Source of the DNA: a virus
DNA length: 64,000 bases
Reading direction: 5' to 3' (one strand)
Virus record (IMG/VR): IMGVR_UViG_3300035704_000001
Location: 62,001 to 126,000 of that record
Shown piece by piece: positions 17,020-24,642 of this stretch (positions are counted from its first letter, which is position 1; the number at the start of each line of letters is the position of its first letter). Under the pieces are notes generated by a model. That model saw nothing but the letters and a program-made list of their open reading frames with translations, had not been told where the DNA came from and did not search any database. The position numbers and the translations under genes are program-made.

Positions 17020-17426
17020 GCCCGGGGAAGATCTACCTGGCTGCTGCCTACCAGCGCATCGACGAGATGCGCGGCGTTCGCGATGTGCTCGGTGCGCTGG
17101 GATACCAGGTCACCTCGCGCTGGATCGACCAGCGGGGCAAGGGGGAGGGCCTGGGGACGGCCGATCTTGCCGACAACCCGGAGCAGGGCATTCAGTATGC
17201 CGAGCTTGACCTGGAGGACCTGCGCGCAGCCGAGACGGTGATCTCGTTCACCGGAGCCAGCGGGCGCGGCGGGCGTCATGTCGAGTTCGGCGCAGCCCTC
17301 GCTCTGGGCAAGCACCTCATCATCGTCGGGCCGCGCGAACACGTGTTCCATACGCTGCCCGCCATCGAGTGGTATCCGGACTGGCCTCGCCTGGTCATGG
17401 CCCTGTCCCCGGCTGTCCGGGCGTGA
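17016..17426 (+). CDS. Nucleoside 2-deoxyribosyltransferase-like protein
   Basis: 136 residues, GTG start overlapping the MazG-like stop. The fold pattern fits the family: N-terminal IYLAAAYQRIDEMRGVRDVL, central AETVISFTG, then GRHVEFGAALALGKHLIIVG with the catalytic-type glutamate. Family members move deoxyribose between bases or hydrolyse deoxynucleotides. A SLOG/TIR-like nucleotide hydrolase is an alternative. Confidence 0.65.
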   Translation: MSPGKIYLAAAYQRIDEMRGVRDVLGALGYQVTSRWIDQRGKGEGLGTADLADNPEQGIQYAELDLEDLRAAETVISFTGASGRGGRHVEFGAALALGKHLIIVGPREHVFHTLPAIEWYPDWPRLVMALSPAVRA

Positions 17427-18079
17427 CCGGCACCGCCGAGCTGGCCCGGGCCGTCGAGCGCCGCCGGTCTGAGCTGGACCGGCGGGCCGGGCAGCTGGAG
17501 CAGCTGCAGCACCAGATCGGCGTGACCGAGACCGAGCTGGCCGGCCTCCGGGCCCAGGCCGGGCTGCATGCCAGGGTGGCCCTGCGCCTGACCGCTACCG
17601 GCGAGCTGGCGCAGGAGACCGCCCGGGCCAAGGTGGAGGACCTGGCCACCCGGGCACTGGCGGTCATCTTCGGCCCGGAGCACGCGTTCGTGCTCAAGCC
17701 GGGGGACCGTGGCGGGCAGGCCACGCTGGACCTGCTGGTGCGCTCGGCCTACCCGGACGGCAAGATCGTCGAGACCGGCATCCTGGAGGCGCGCGGCGGC
17801 GGCATGGCGGCGGTGCTCGGCTACGTGCTGCGGCTGGTGAAGCTGCTGCTGACACCGGAGATCCGCAACATCCTGTTCCTGGACGAGACCTTCGGCCACG
17901 TCTCGGCCAGCGTCGAGCCGCGGGTGGCCGAGTTCCTGCGGCTGGTCTCGGACCGGACTGGCGTGCAGCACGTGCTGATCACTCACTCGACGGTCTACGG
18001 CGACTTCGCCGACCAGGCCGTCCGGCTGGAGCAGGGCGCCGACGGGATCACCGTCGTCCACCGCGGGGAGAGCGAATGA
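17423..18079 (+). CDS. SbcC/Rad50-type ATPase, C-terminal half
   Basis: 218 residues, GTG start overlapping the upstream stop. It opens with a coiled coil (residues 1-75), then the C-terminal ATPase lobe: a signature-like EARGGGMAAVLGYVLRL, Walker B ILFLDETFGHVS near residue 150 with the D-loop, and the H-loop LITHST near 187. It has no Walker A. It therefore complements the Walker A-containing half at 10319; the two chains should assemble one ABC ATPase. The ascending coil lacks a CxxC, so only the N-half carries a visible zinc-hook cysteine pair. Confidence 0.85.
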   Translation: MTGTAELARAVERRRSELDRRAGQLEQLQHQIGVTETELAGLRAQAGLHARVALRLTATGELAQETARAKVEDLATRALAVIFGPEHAFVLKPGDRGGQATLDLLVRSAYPDGKIVETGILEARGGGMAAVLGYVLRLVKLLLTPEIRNILFLDETFGHVSASVEPRVAEFLRLVSDRTGVQHVLITHSTVYGDFADQAVRLEQGADGITVVHRGESE

Positions 18080-18516
18080 GCGGCGAGCTGGAGCCTTACG
18101 AGCAGAGTCCGGCCGAGCTGGCCTCGGCGTTCGAGGAGCTGCCCGAGGAAATACGCCGGGCGTGCCTGAACTACGCCCGGAGGATCGCCCTGGCCGAGGC
18201 TGCCGCCGAGACCGGGGAGGCCCCGCAGTTCATCATCCTCGGCTATGACGGCGGGACCCTGGTCTGGAGCACGGACGTGGAGTACACCCAGATGGCCCGC
18301 CGCATCGACGGGGTTGACCGGGTGCCGCTCGGGCCCGGGCCCAATGCACCCGTCGCCCGGGTGCCCCGGTGGACCATCGCCATCGGCGCGAAACTCCGCT
18401 CGTTCGAGCAGCACATCGGCGAGGACTACGGATCGGCGCTGTCCACGCTGCTCACGGACTTGCGGCGGCGGCAGCAGGCAGGCTCCCCGCCCTCCGCACT
18501 GCCTCCAGGCGAATGA
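18076..18516 (+). CDS. Hypothetical protein
   Basis: 146 residues, ATGA overlap with the SbcC C-half. Helical N-terminus rich in Glu and Ala; no recognised domain. It is probably expressed from the same transcript as the ATPase. Confidence 0.5.
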   Translation: MSGELEPYEQSPAELASAFEELPEEIRRACLNYARRIALAEAAAETGEAPQFIILGYDGGTLVWSTDVEYTQMARRIDGVDRVPLGPGPNAPVARVPRWTIAIGAKLRSFEQHIGEDYGSALSTLLTDLRRRQQAGSPPSALPPGE

Positions 18517-18532
18517 CCCGCCGCGGCCGGCC

Positions 18533-18545
18533 CGATGTAACCCGT
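18533..18545 (+). promoter_or_regulatory. Class B promoter motif with a leader
   Basis: CGATGTAACCCGT precedes ATGAGGAGCTGCG and the ATG at 18559; GAGGAG acts as the ribosome site, so this copy has a short leader. Confidence 0.5.
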
Positions 18546-18558
18546 ATGAGGAGCTGCG

Positions 18559-21500
18559 ATGACCAGGACTGCTGAAGCCGCCGGCCGGTGGCTGGACGAG
18601 AACCTGTACCGGTTCGACGGCCCCGGCCAGTTCCTCGGGGACGAGCCCGGCTCCCAGCTGGCCTCGCTGGGCATGGACCGGGCCGCGCTGTGGGACTACG
18701 GCAAGGTCCGGGTGTGCCTGGCCGCGTCCTGGGACTACGCGCAGGCCTCGGGCAACATCGCCATCCCGGCGGTGCTCAATGCCATCCGGGTGGCCGGGGA
18801 GTACGTGGCCGACCGGTTCTACCTGCCGTCCACCTCGCGCGACTGGTCGATGCTGGTCAAGGGCGGGCTCGGCTGCTTCGGCATCGAGACCCGGCACCCG
18901 CTGCGGGACTTCGACGTGGTGGCCACGAGCATCAGCTACACCGTGCTGTTCCAGAACTTCAGCGCCTACCTGACGGCCTCCGGCATCCCGCTGCGCCGCG
19001 CCGACCGGGAGAAGAACCCGGAGGCCTGGCCCCTGGTGATGGCCGGCGGGCAGGCCTACTGCGCGCCCGAGTTCATGTCCGCCGTCTTCGACTGCATCTG
19101 GCTGGGGGAGGCGGAGGACGAGGAAGGCGAGTCCGGCGGCATCGGCGAGGTGTGCGGGGTCATCGCCGCGTGCAAGGCCGATGGCTGCTGGCAGCGTGAC
19201 CGGCTCGGCTGCTACCGCATGCTGGCCCGCCGGTTCAGCCACCTGTACTTCCCGCAGTTCACGGCGTTCACCTACCGCTACGAGGACCGCGGGCTGGAGC
19301 ATCCCACCAAGATGGTGGCCGGGCACTGGCCGGTGCTCGACGGCATGCGCTACCCGCACCAGCGCCGGTACATCAAGAACCTGGACAAGATGTGCCCGCT
19401 GTGCTCGGCCCCGCTGCTGTATACCGACCCGGGGATGGGCGCCGGGGACTCCGAGATCGCCCGCGGCTGCACCTGCTGGTGCCCGTTCTGCCGGCTGTCC
19501 TGGGTGACCAAGCCGTACCGGCAGCACGACGTGGACTACTCGATCCGCCAGATGCAGCTGTGGCGGCAGGCCATGGGCTCGGTGGACATCTCGCTGGTGG
19601 CCCCGGACCCGCCGGTACACACCCAGATGAAAGAGCTGCTGGCTCGCATCCTGGGCGAGGTCACCGACGAGGTGGACGCGTCGTCCATGCGGATCGACGA
19701 CTACCTGGCCGACCACGACTTCGCGCTGCTGATGACGATCGCCGGCGCCGACTCGCTCACGCTCGGGCTGGAGGGCAACTCCCAGCGGATGCGCGACCTG
19801 GCCGGCAAGGGCACCTCCGACGACGACGTGTGCGAGGTGGTCACCCGGGCCATCCGGGCCGGCATCAGGCGGATCAAGCTCTACATGATCACGAACTGGC
19901 CGGGGGAGACGGCCGCTGACGTCATGCGGATCGTTGAGCTGGGCCGCCGGCTGGCTGCCATCCGCGCGGACTTCGACGCCCAGAAGGTCCGCATCCAGTT
20001 CAGCTGGACCCCGCTGCTCATCGAGGCGCAGACCCCGCTGCAGTGGTTCGAGGTCACCGCGCCGGACTACCGGCTGCAGCAGGCCCTGGACGAGCTGCGC
20101 GACCTCGGCATCTCGATGAAGATCGGCTCGAAGGCCAACCCCGACAAGCTGGCGTTCTTCCAGGCCTGCCAGCGGGCCAGCCGCGACGCCGGGGAGGCGC
20201 TGGCGGATGTCGTCGAGGGGATCGGCGAGCCGTCCTGGGGCGGGTTCCCCAAGGACATGCAGGACCGGCTCGACGTCGCGCTTATGTCGCACGGCTTCCT
20301 CAACGGGCTGGCCGACCTGTTCGGCGAGCGGTTCCGCAGCGACCTGCTGGGCTGGGAGCACATCGACACGGGCGTGTCCACGGACCTGATGTGGCAGGTC
20401 TACGCGGACATGGTGGCGTTCCTCAAGGGCACCGACCCGGAGACCTACGACGATGCCGAGCGCGGCGCGGCCAGCGGCAACGAGTGGGTCGGCCGGTGCG
20501 ATCAGACCTGCCAGGGCGCGGCGTGCGGGGCGTGCGACCACGATGACCTCAAGCTGCGCAAGGACTACATCACCGCCACCGACCGGGACCTGGAGGCCGA
20601 GCCGGTCGACCCGGTCGACCACACCACGGTGTCCCGCCGTCTCCGCCTGCGGCTGTACCGGCCGCAGGAGTACCGGTTCGCCTCGTCCGAGTTCCTGCGC
20701 TTCCACATCCGCGCGGCCGCGTTCCGGGCGTGCGACGCCACCGGGTTCCCGGCCATCGCCAAGCGCACCGTGGGGCTGGCCTCCGACGCCACCGCCTACC
20801 GGGACCGGTCCTCGGGGGTGGAGTACGCCGAGTTCGGCGTCACCCGGCCCGTGACGGCCGGGGAGGAGCTGGAGCGGTTCCTGGACGCTCTCGGGTCCGG
20901 GCTGGCGCCCTGGCTGGAGCTGGAGGCCTGCCAGGTGCTGCCCGCGGCCGCGCGCATGCCGTCCCGGCCGGTCGGGCTGTGGGAGGTCGAGACCGACCTG
21001 ACCGAGGACGAGCTGGCCGCGCTGCTGCGCGGGTGGGACAAGGCCGGGACGGTCCGGTTCCTGCTGAAGTCGGACAGCTTCTACGCCGGCGAGCAAGCCG
21101 TGTGGATCAACGCCAAGGACCACGTGACCGACCTGTGGGCGACCCGCGCCGGGCACCGGGTAGTGGTCCGGATGCTGCTGGGCGGCAAGCTGGGCCCGTA
21201 CCAGGTCATGCAGGCGCTGCTGGGCAAGAACTCGTGGATGCCGCTGGCCAGGCACCCGGCGGTCCGGCTCGGGTTCTTCCGGCCTGGCCAGGAGGCGGGC
21301 CCGCTGCCCTGCACCGGCTGCGGGCTGCCGGTGCCCGAGGGCCTGCTCGGCGAGATCCCCGACTGCGACTGGTGCCCGCGCTGCCGTGACGAGGAGGCGG
21401 GAGAGATTATCGCCGGTCTGGCCCGCGTGGGCGTATTACAGGGCACGGAAGTTAACACCTGGGGAGAAGCCTGTGGACGCCATTCCGATGTTCGAGGACG

Positions 21501-21603
21501 TGGACGAGCTGAGAGCGGCCGCGGAGGCCGGGACCGTCGATGTGCACGTAGCGGCAGCAGCGGCCATCTTCGGCCTGGAATCGGCCCAGGTCGGCCCGGC
21601 TGA
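18559..21603 (+). CDS. Large radical SAM protein with DUF2344-like C-terminal domain
   Basis: 1014 residues as an open frame. The radical SAM cluster motif C-x3-C-x2-C appears as RGCTCWCPFC near residue 303, followed by barrel motifs such as IRRIKLYMITNWPGET. The order, a 280-residue lead-in with a VVATSISY strand, the SAM barrel, and then RLRLRLYRPQEYRFASSEF with RAAAFRACDATG, follows bacterial uncharacterised radical SAM proteins linked to DUF2344. The C-terminal end has CTGCG and CDWCPRC pairs, probably a zinc ribbon. The substrate is unknown. The final 40-60 residues run across the next gene and its promoter motif, so the true end may differ. Confidence 0.75.
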   Translation: MTRTAEAAGRWLDENLYRFDGPGQFLGDEPGSQLASLGMDRAALWDYGKVRVCLAASWDYAQASGNIAIPAVLNAIRVAGEYVADRFYLPSTSRDWSMLVKGGLGCFGIETRHPLRDFDVVATSISYTVLFQNFSAYLTASGIPLRRADREKNPEAWPLVMAGGQAYCAPEFMSAVFDCIWLGEAEDEEGESGGIGEVCGVIAACKADGCWQRDRLGCYRMLARRFSHLYFPQFTAFTYRYEDRGLEHPTKMVAGHWPVLDGMRYPHQRRYIKNLDKMCPLCSAPLLYTDPGMGAGDSEIARGCTCWCPFCRLSWVTKPYRQHDVDYSIRQMQLWRQAMGSVDISLVAPDPPVHTQMKELLARILGEVTDEVDASSMRIDDYLADHDFALLMTIAGADSLTLGLEGNSQRMRDLAGKGTSDDDVCEVVTRAIRAGIRRIKLYMITNWPGETAADVMRIVELGRRLAAIRADFDAQKVRIQFSWTPLLIEAQTPLQWFEVTAPDYRLQQALDELRDLGISMKIGSKANPDKLAFFQACQRASRDAGEALADVVEGIGEPSWGGFPKDMQDRLDVALMSHGFLNGLADLFGERFRSDLLGWEHIDTGVSTDLMWQVYADMVAFLKGTDPETYDDAERGAASGNEWVGRCDQTCQGAACGACDHDDLKLRKDYITATDRDLEAEPVDPVDHTTVSRRLRLRLYRPQEYRFASSEFLRFHIRAAAFRACDATGFPAIAKRTVGLASDATAYRDRSSGVEYAEFGVTRPVTAGEELERFLDALGSGLAPWLELEACQVLPAAARMPSRPVGLWEVETDLTEDELAALLRGWDKAGTVRFLLKSDSFYAGEQAVWINAKDHVTDLWATRAGHRVVVRMLLGGKLGPYQVMQALLGKNSWMPLARHPAVRLGFFRPGQEAGPLPCTGCGLPVPEGLLGEIPDCDWCPRCRDEEAGEIIAGLARVGVLQGTEVNTWGEACGRHSDVRGRGRAESGRGGRDRRCARSGSSGHLRPGIGPGRPG
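21432..21444 (+). promoter_or_regulatory. Class A promoter motif with a leader
   Basis: CGTATTACAGGGC lies inside the radical SAM frame, 28 bases before the GTG at 21473 with its GGGGAG site. Confidence 0.5.
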
Positions 21604-21739
21604 ACGCCGGTGGGGCAAATGGCTGAACATGGCGGCCCTGCTCGGGCTGAGCGAGGCGGGGCTGGCCGACCTGTGCCAGGCTCCGCGGGAGAAGGTCCGC
21701 GAGATGCTGGACCGGTACCGCGTCATGGTCTTGATGTGA
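21473..21739 (+). CDS. Hypothetical protein
   Basis: 88 residues. The GTG at 21473 is chosen for the GGGGAG site about 9 bases upstream and because residues before it look non-native. The central region (LLGLSEAGLADLCQAPREKVREML) resembles a helix-turn-helix. It overlaps the end of the radical SAM frame by 131 bases. Confidence 0.5.
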   Translation: MDAIPMFEDVDELRAAAEAGTVDVHVAAAAAIFGLESAQVGPAERRWGKWLNMAALLGLSEAGLADLCQAPREKVREMLDRYRVMVLM

Positions 21740-21996
21740 GCCGGGCTGTCGAAGACGAGTCCAGGCCCTGCCCTTTCAGCACCGAGGCCGGGGAGTGCCC
21801 CGGCCGGCAGGAATCCGAGATCGAGGACGGGCTTGTGGAGTGGGTCTGCACCCACTGCCAGGGGACGAGCTACGGCCAGCGGGTGCAGCAGGCCGAAGGT
21901 GCCTGCCAGATCGGGGTGCCTGCATCGCAGCAGCAGGCCAGCGCCCCCAGTACGACGACATTCCTTGGAACGACGATCGGACGGAGGCCTCAATGA
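21736..21996 (+). CDS. Putative zinc-binding small protein
   Basis: 86 residues, GTG start overlapping the preceding stop. Cysteines at RPCPF, GECPG and WVCTHCQG could bind zinc. The C-terminal 30 residues are Ser/Thr/Gln-rich and disordered. It overlaps the gamma/tau-like start by ATGA. Confidence 0.5.
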   Translation: MSRAVEDESRPCPFSTEAGECPGRQESEIEDGLVEWVCTHCQGTSYGQRVQQAEGACQIGVPASQQQASAPSTTTFLGTTIGRRPQ

Positions 21997-23171
21997 CCGA
22001 GCCCCTGCAGTGGGCGCTGAAGTACCGGCCCGACACCTTCGGAGCCTTCTCCGGGCAGCGGCCGAGCACGGCCGTGCTGTTCCGGATGGCGCAGCGCGGC
22101 ACCGTGCCGAACGCGGTCCTGCTGCACGGCGAGCGCGGCTGCGGCAAGACCTCCATGGCCCGGGTGCTGGCCAAGGCGCTGAACTGCCACGCTGCCCCGG
22201 GCAAGGCGGGCGAGTGGCCGTGCTGCGCGTGCCCGAGCTGCCTGGCCATCGCTGCGGGCGCCAGCCCGGACGTGACCGAGATCGACGCCGCCTCCCACGG
22301 CAACGTGGACTCGATACGCGAGCTGATCCTGAAATCCAGTTACGGCACCGCCGGGGAGTACCGGGTCTACATCATCGACGAGGCGCACGGCATCTCCGGG
22401 CCCGGCTTCGAGGAGTTCCTGAAGACGCTGGAAGAGCCGTCCTCCGCGCAGACGGTGTTCATCTTCTGCACCACGCGGCTGGACAAGATCCCCCAGACGG
22501 TCAGGGACCGGTGCCACCGGTTCCGGTTCGCCCCGCTGAGCCCGGACCTGATCCGCAAGCGGCTGGAGGAGATCTGCAGGGCGGAGAACTTCGATGCGGA
22601 GCCCGAGCTGCTGAGCGCCATCTCCGAGGCGGCGGACGGCGGGATGCGCGACGCCATCATGCAGCTCGACCAGCTGGCGTCGGTGGGCATCACCACCGCG
22701 GCGATGTGGCGTCAGCTCACCGGGCAGCGCGACTTCGCGCCGGAGCTGCTGGAGGCGGCCGCCTCCGCGGACTACCCGGCGCTGTTCGCGGTGCTCGACA
22801 GCGCGCTGGCCGGCGGTGACCCCGGCTACGTGGCCGGGCATCTCGTCCGCACCCTGACGGACGTGCTGGTGCTGACCGCGCCGGGCGGCAGGACCGGGCA
22901 TGCCGGCCAGGCCCTGGCGGCCCGGCAGGCCCTGGCCGAGCGGCTGGGCGCCACCCGGGCCACCGCGGCGCTGCAGGTGCTCTGGGAGCTGCAGGCCAAG
23001 GTCCGCACCGGTGACCCGAAGGCGGACCTGCTGCTGGCCGTCTCCCAGATCGCCCGCCGGATGAACCTCCAGATCGCGGCCGCGCGGACGATTGCGCCGG
23101 CTGATAGCCGGGCGGCCATCGCCGGGCTGCGCAATGTGCTGGGAGCGCCCGCGAATGGTGGACCTGACTGA
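21993..23171 (+). CDS. DNA polymerase III gamma/tau-like clamp-loader ATPase
   Basis: 392 residues. Motifs in order: LKYRP at the N-terminus, Walker A GERGCGKTS near residue 46, the zinc module CCACPSC near 76, Walker B VYIIDEAH, and sensor/arginine-finger region KIPQTVRDRCHRFRF (usually SRC, here DRC). A helical collar follows. It lacks the long tau tail, so it resembles the gamma form. With the delta-like and clamp genes it should load the phage clamp on primed DNA. Confidence 0.88.
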   Translation: MTEPLQWALKYRPDTFGAFSGQRPSTAVLFRMAQRGTVPNAVLLHGERGCGKTSMARVLAKALNCHAAPGKAGEWPCCACPSCLAIAAGASPDVTEIDAASHGNVDSIRELILKSSYGTAGEYRVYIIDEAHGISGPGFEEFLKTLEEPSSAQTVFIFCTTRLDKIPQTVRDRCHRFRFAPLSPDLIRKRLEEICRAENFDAEPELLSAISEAADGGMRDAIMQLDQLASVGITTAAMWRQLTGQRDFAPELLEAAASADYPALFAVLDSALAGGDPGYVAGHLVRTLTDVLVLTAPGGRTGHAGQALAARQALAERLGATRATAALQVLWELQAKVRTGDPKADLLLAVSQIARRMNLQIAAARTIAPADSRAAIAGLRNVLGAPANGGPD

Positions 23172-23394
23172 CCGGCATCCTGCTACCCGGCAGGCCATGC
23201 TGCGGCTGACCCCGAACCCGAACCTGACCGGGCCTGCCGGGATCGTGGCCCAGACGCTGTGGGAGGCCGGCAAGGACATGGCGTCCGTCCTGAAGGACGG
23301 CCCTGAGCTGACCGACGGCCTGCGCAAGCTGTGGGAGGCCAAGAACTGCCTGGTGTTCCAGGCGCTGCTGGACACTGGCCAGGTCCATGACTGA
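23155..23394 (+). CDS. Small helical protein, possible Acb2/Tad1-type nucleotide sponge
   Basis: 79 residues; ATG at 23155 with GGGAG 9 bases upstream, overlapping the gamma/tau-like gene by 17 bases. After a short extended start it has two predicted helices, LWEAGKDMASVLKDG and ELTDGLRKLWEAKNCLV. Spacing of the P/D turn, the Leu-x2-Leu-x-Glu-Ala run and the terminal aromatic/hydrophobic helix resembles the hairpin domain of Acb2/Tad1-like phage proteins that bind cyclic nucleotide signals. The match is by pattern only and could be wrong. Confidence 0.4.
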   Translation: MVDLTDRHPATRQAMLRLTPNPNLTGPAGIVAQTLWEAGKDMASVLKDGPELTDGLRKLWEAKNCLVFQALLDTGQVHD

Positions 23395-24061
23395 GCCGGC
23401 TATCTCGCTGGTGTTCACCTCGCGCGGCCGCCCGCACGACCTCCAGGAGACGCTGGCCGGACTGAATGCCCTGGCTGATGAGCCGACCCGGGTAGAGGCC
23501 ATCGTCGCGGTGGACCCGGACGACACGGAGACGCTGGCCATCGACCGGCAGCTGCCCCGGTCGATGGCCCAGGCCCGGCTGTGGATCGCGCCGGAGCGGT
23601 ACGGCTACCGGAACCTGCACCTGTACCTCAACCAGCTGGCGAAGCGGGCTCGCGGGGACTGGCTGATGTGGTGGAACGACGACATGCGGATGCAGACCCA
23701 GGGCTGGGACACCGTGATCCGCAGCTACCGGCAGGGCGTGCTGTGGCCGGCCGCCAACCACGTCCAGCACGCCAACATCGTGCCGATCTGGCCGCGAGCC
23801 TGGTCCGACGCGGCCGGCATGGTCTGCCCGACGATGCACATGGACACCTGGCTGCAGTACGCCGGGGAGGCCCTGGGCCGGCATTTCCAGATCCCCGTCG
23901 AGGTGGTCCACCACCGGGCCGACGTCACCGGCGAGCACGACGACGCCACTTACCGCGAGGGCCGGTACCTGATGGGCTCCGAGGGCATGCACCCGGACTT
24001 CCAGCAGGCGCTCGGGCAGCTGCCCGGCTGGATCGAGGCCGTCCGCCGGGTGATGGTGTGA
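23387..24061 (+). CDS. GT-A family glycosyltransferase
   Basis: 224 residues. N-terminal ISLVFTSRGRP and AIVAVDPDD strands, then the metal-binding DxD-like motif in WLMWWNDDMRM, as in GT2-type enzymes. It is shorter than most GT2 proteins and has no membrane segment. It is followed by a methyltransferase and a sugar epimerase, which together could build and attach a modified sugar. Confidence 0.7.
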   Translation: MTEPAISLVFTSRGRPHDLQETLAGLNALADEPTRVEAIVAVDPDDTETLAIDRQLPRSMAQARLWIAPERYGYRNLHLYLNQLAKRARGDWLMWWNDDMRMQTQGWDTVIRSYRQGVLWPAANHVQHANIVPIWPRAWSDAAGMVCPTMHMDTWLQYAGEALGRHFQIPVEVVHHRADVTGEHDDATYREGRYLMGSEGMHPDFQQALGQLPGWIEAVRRVMV

Positions 24062-24642
24062 GGACTCGCCTGCGCGAGGCGCATAGCCCGGAAGAACTAG
24101 CCCGGCTGTACGCCGTCCCGCACCGGCACGACCGTTGGCCGGATCACCGCCTCCGGGTAGCCGAGACCATCACGGCGGGCTGGGAGCTGGGCGTGCCGTC
24201 TGTCCTGGCGGACCTGTCCTGCGGGGATGCGGTGATTCCCCGGACCCTGGCTTTCGCCGCGATGCGCAAGCACGGGGCCAGCCGGGTCATCCTGGGCGAC
24301 ATTGCCCCGGGGTACGAGATGCACGGGCCGATCGAGACCACCTTGAGCCAGATCACGCACGTGGGCCTGTTCATCTGCGCCGAGACTGCCGAGCACCTGG
24401 ATGACCCGGATGCGGTGCTGGTCCGGATCAGGGACAAGGCCGACGCGCTGCTGCTGTCCACCCCGCTGGGGGAGACCGGCGGCCGCAACCCGGAGCACTA
24501 CTGGGGCTGGGACGAGACCGGGGTCCGGGAGATGCTGGAGGGCGCGGGCTGGCGCCCGGAGATCTACCGGGACGTGGCCTACCGGCCGGCCCGGGCCGAG
24601 CCCTGGCTTCCGGCGGACTACCAGATCTGGGGATGCCGGTGA
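24058..24642 (+). CDS. SAM-dependent methyltransferase-like protein
   Basis: 194 residues, GTG start overlapping the glycosyltransferase stop. The Rossmann motif I reads VLADLSCGDAVIP, motif II is VILGDIAP, and a later LFICAETAEHLDDP has the acidic post-motif of class I methyltransferases. C-terminal GWDETGVREMLEGAGW fits small-molecule or sugar methyltransferases. Confidence 0.7.
   Translation: MRTRLREAHSPEELARLYAVPHRHDRWPDHRLRVAETITAGWELGVPSVLADLSCGDAVIPRTLAFAAMRKHGASRVILGDIAPGYEMHGPIETTLSQITHVGLFICAETAEHLDDPDAVLVRIRDKADALLLSTPLGETGGRNPEHYWGWDETGVREMLEGAGWRPEIYRDVAYRPARAEPWLPADYQIWGCR

Noticed and set aside
17995-21255. A 1086-codon antisense frame over the radical SAM gene
   Set aside because: Shadow composition, and the sense strand carries clear radical SAM motifs.
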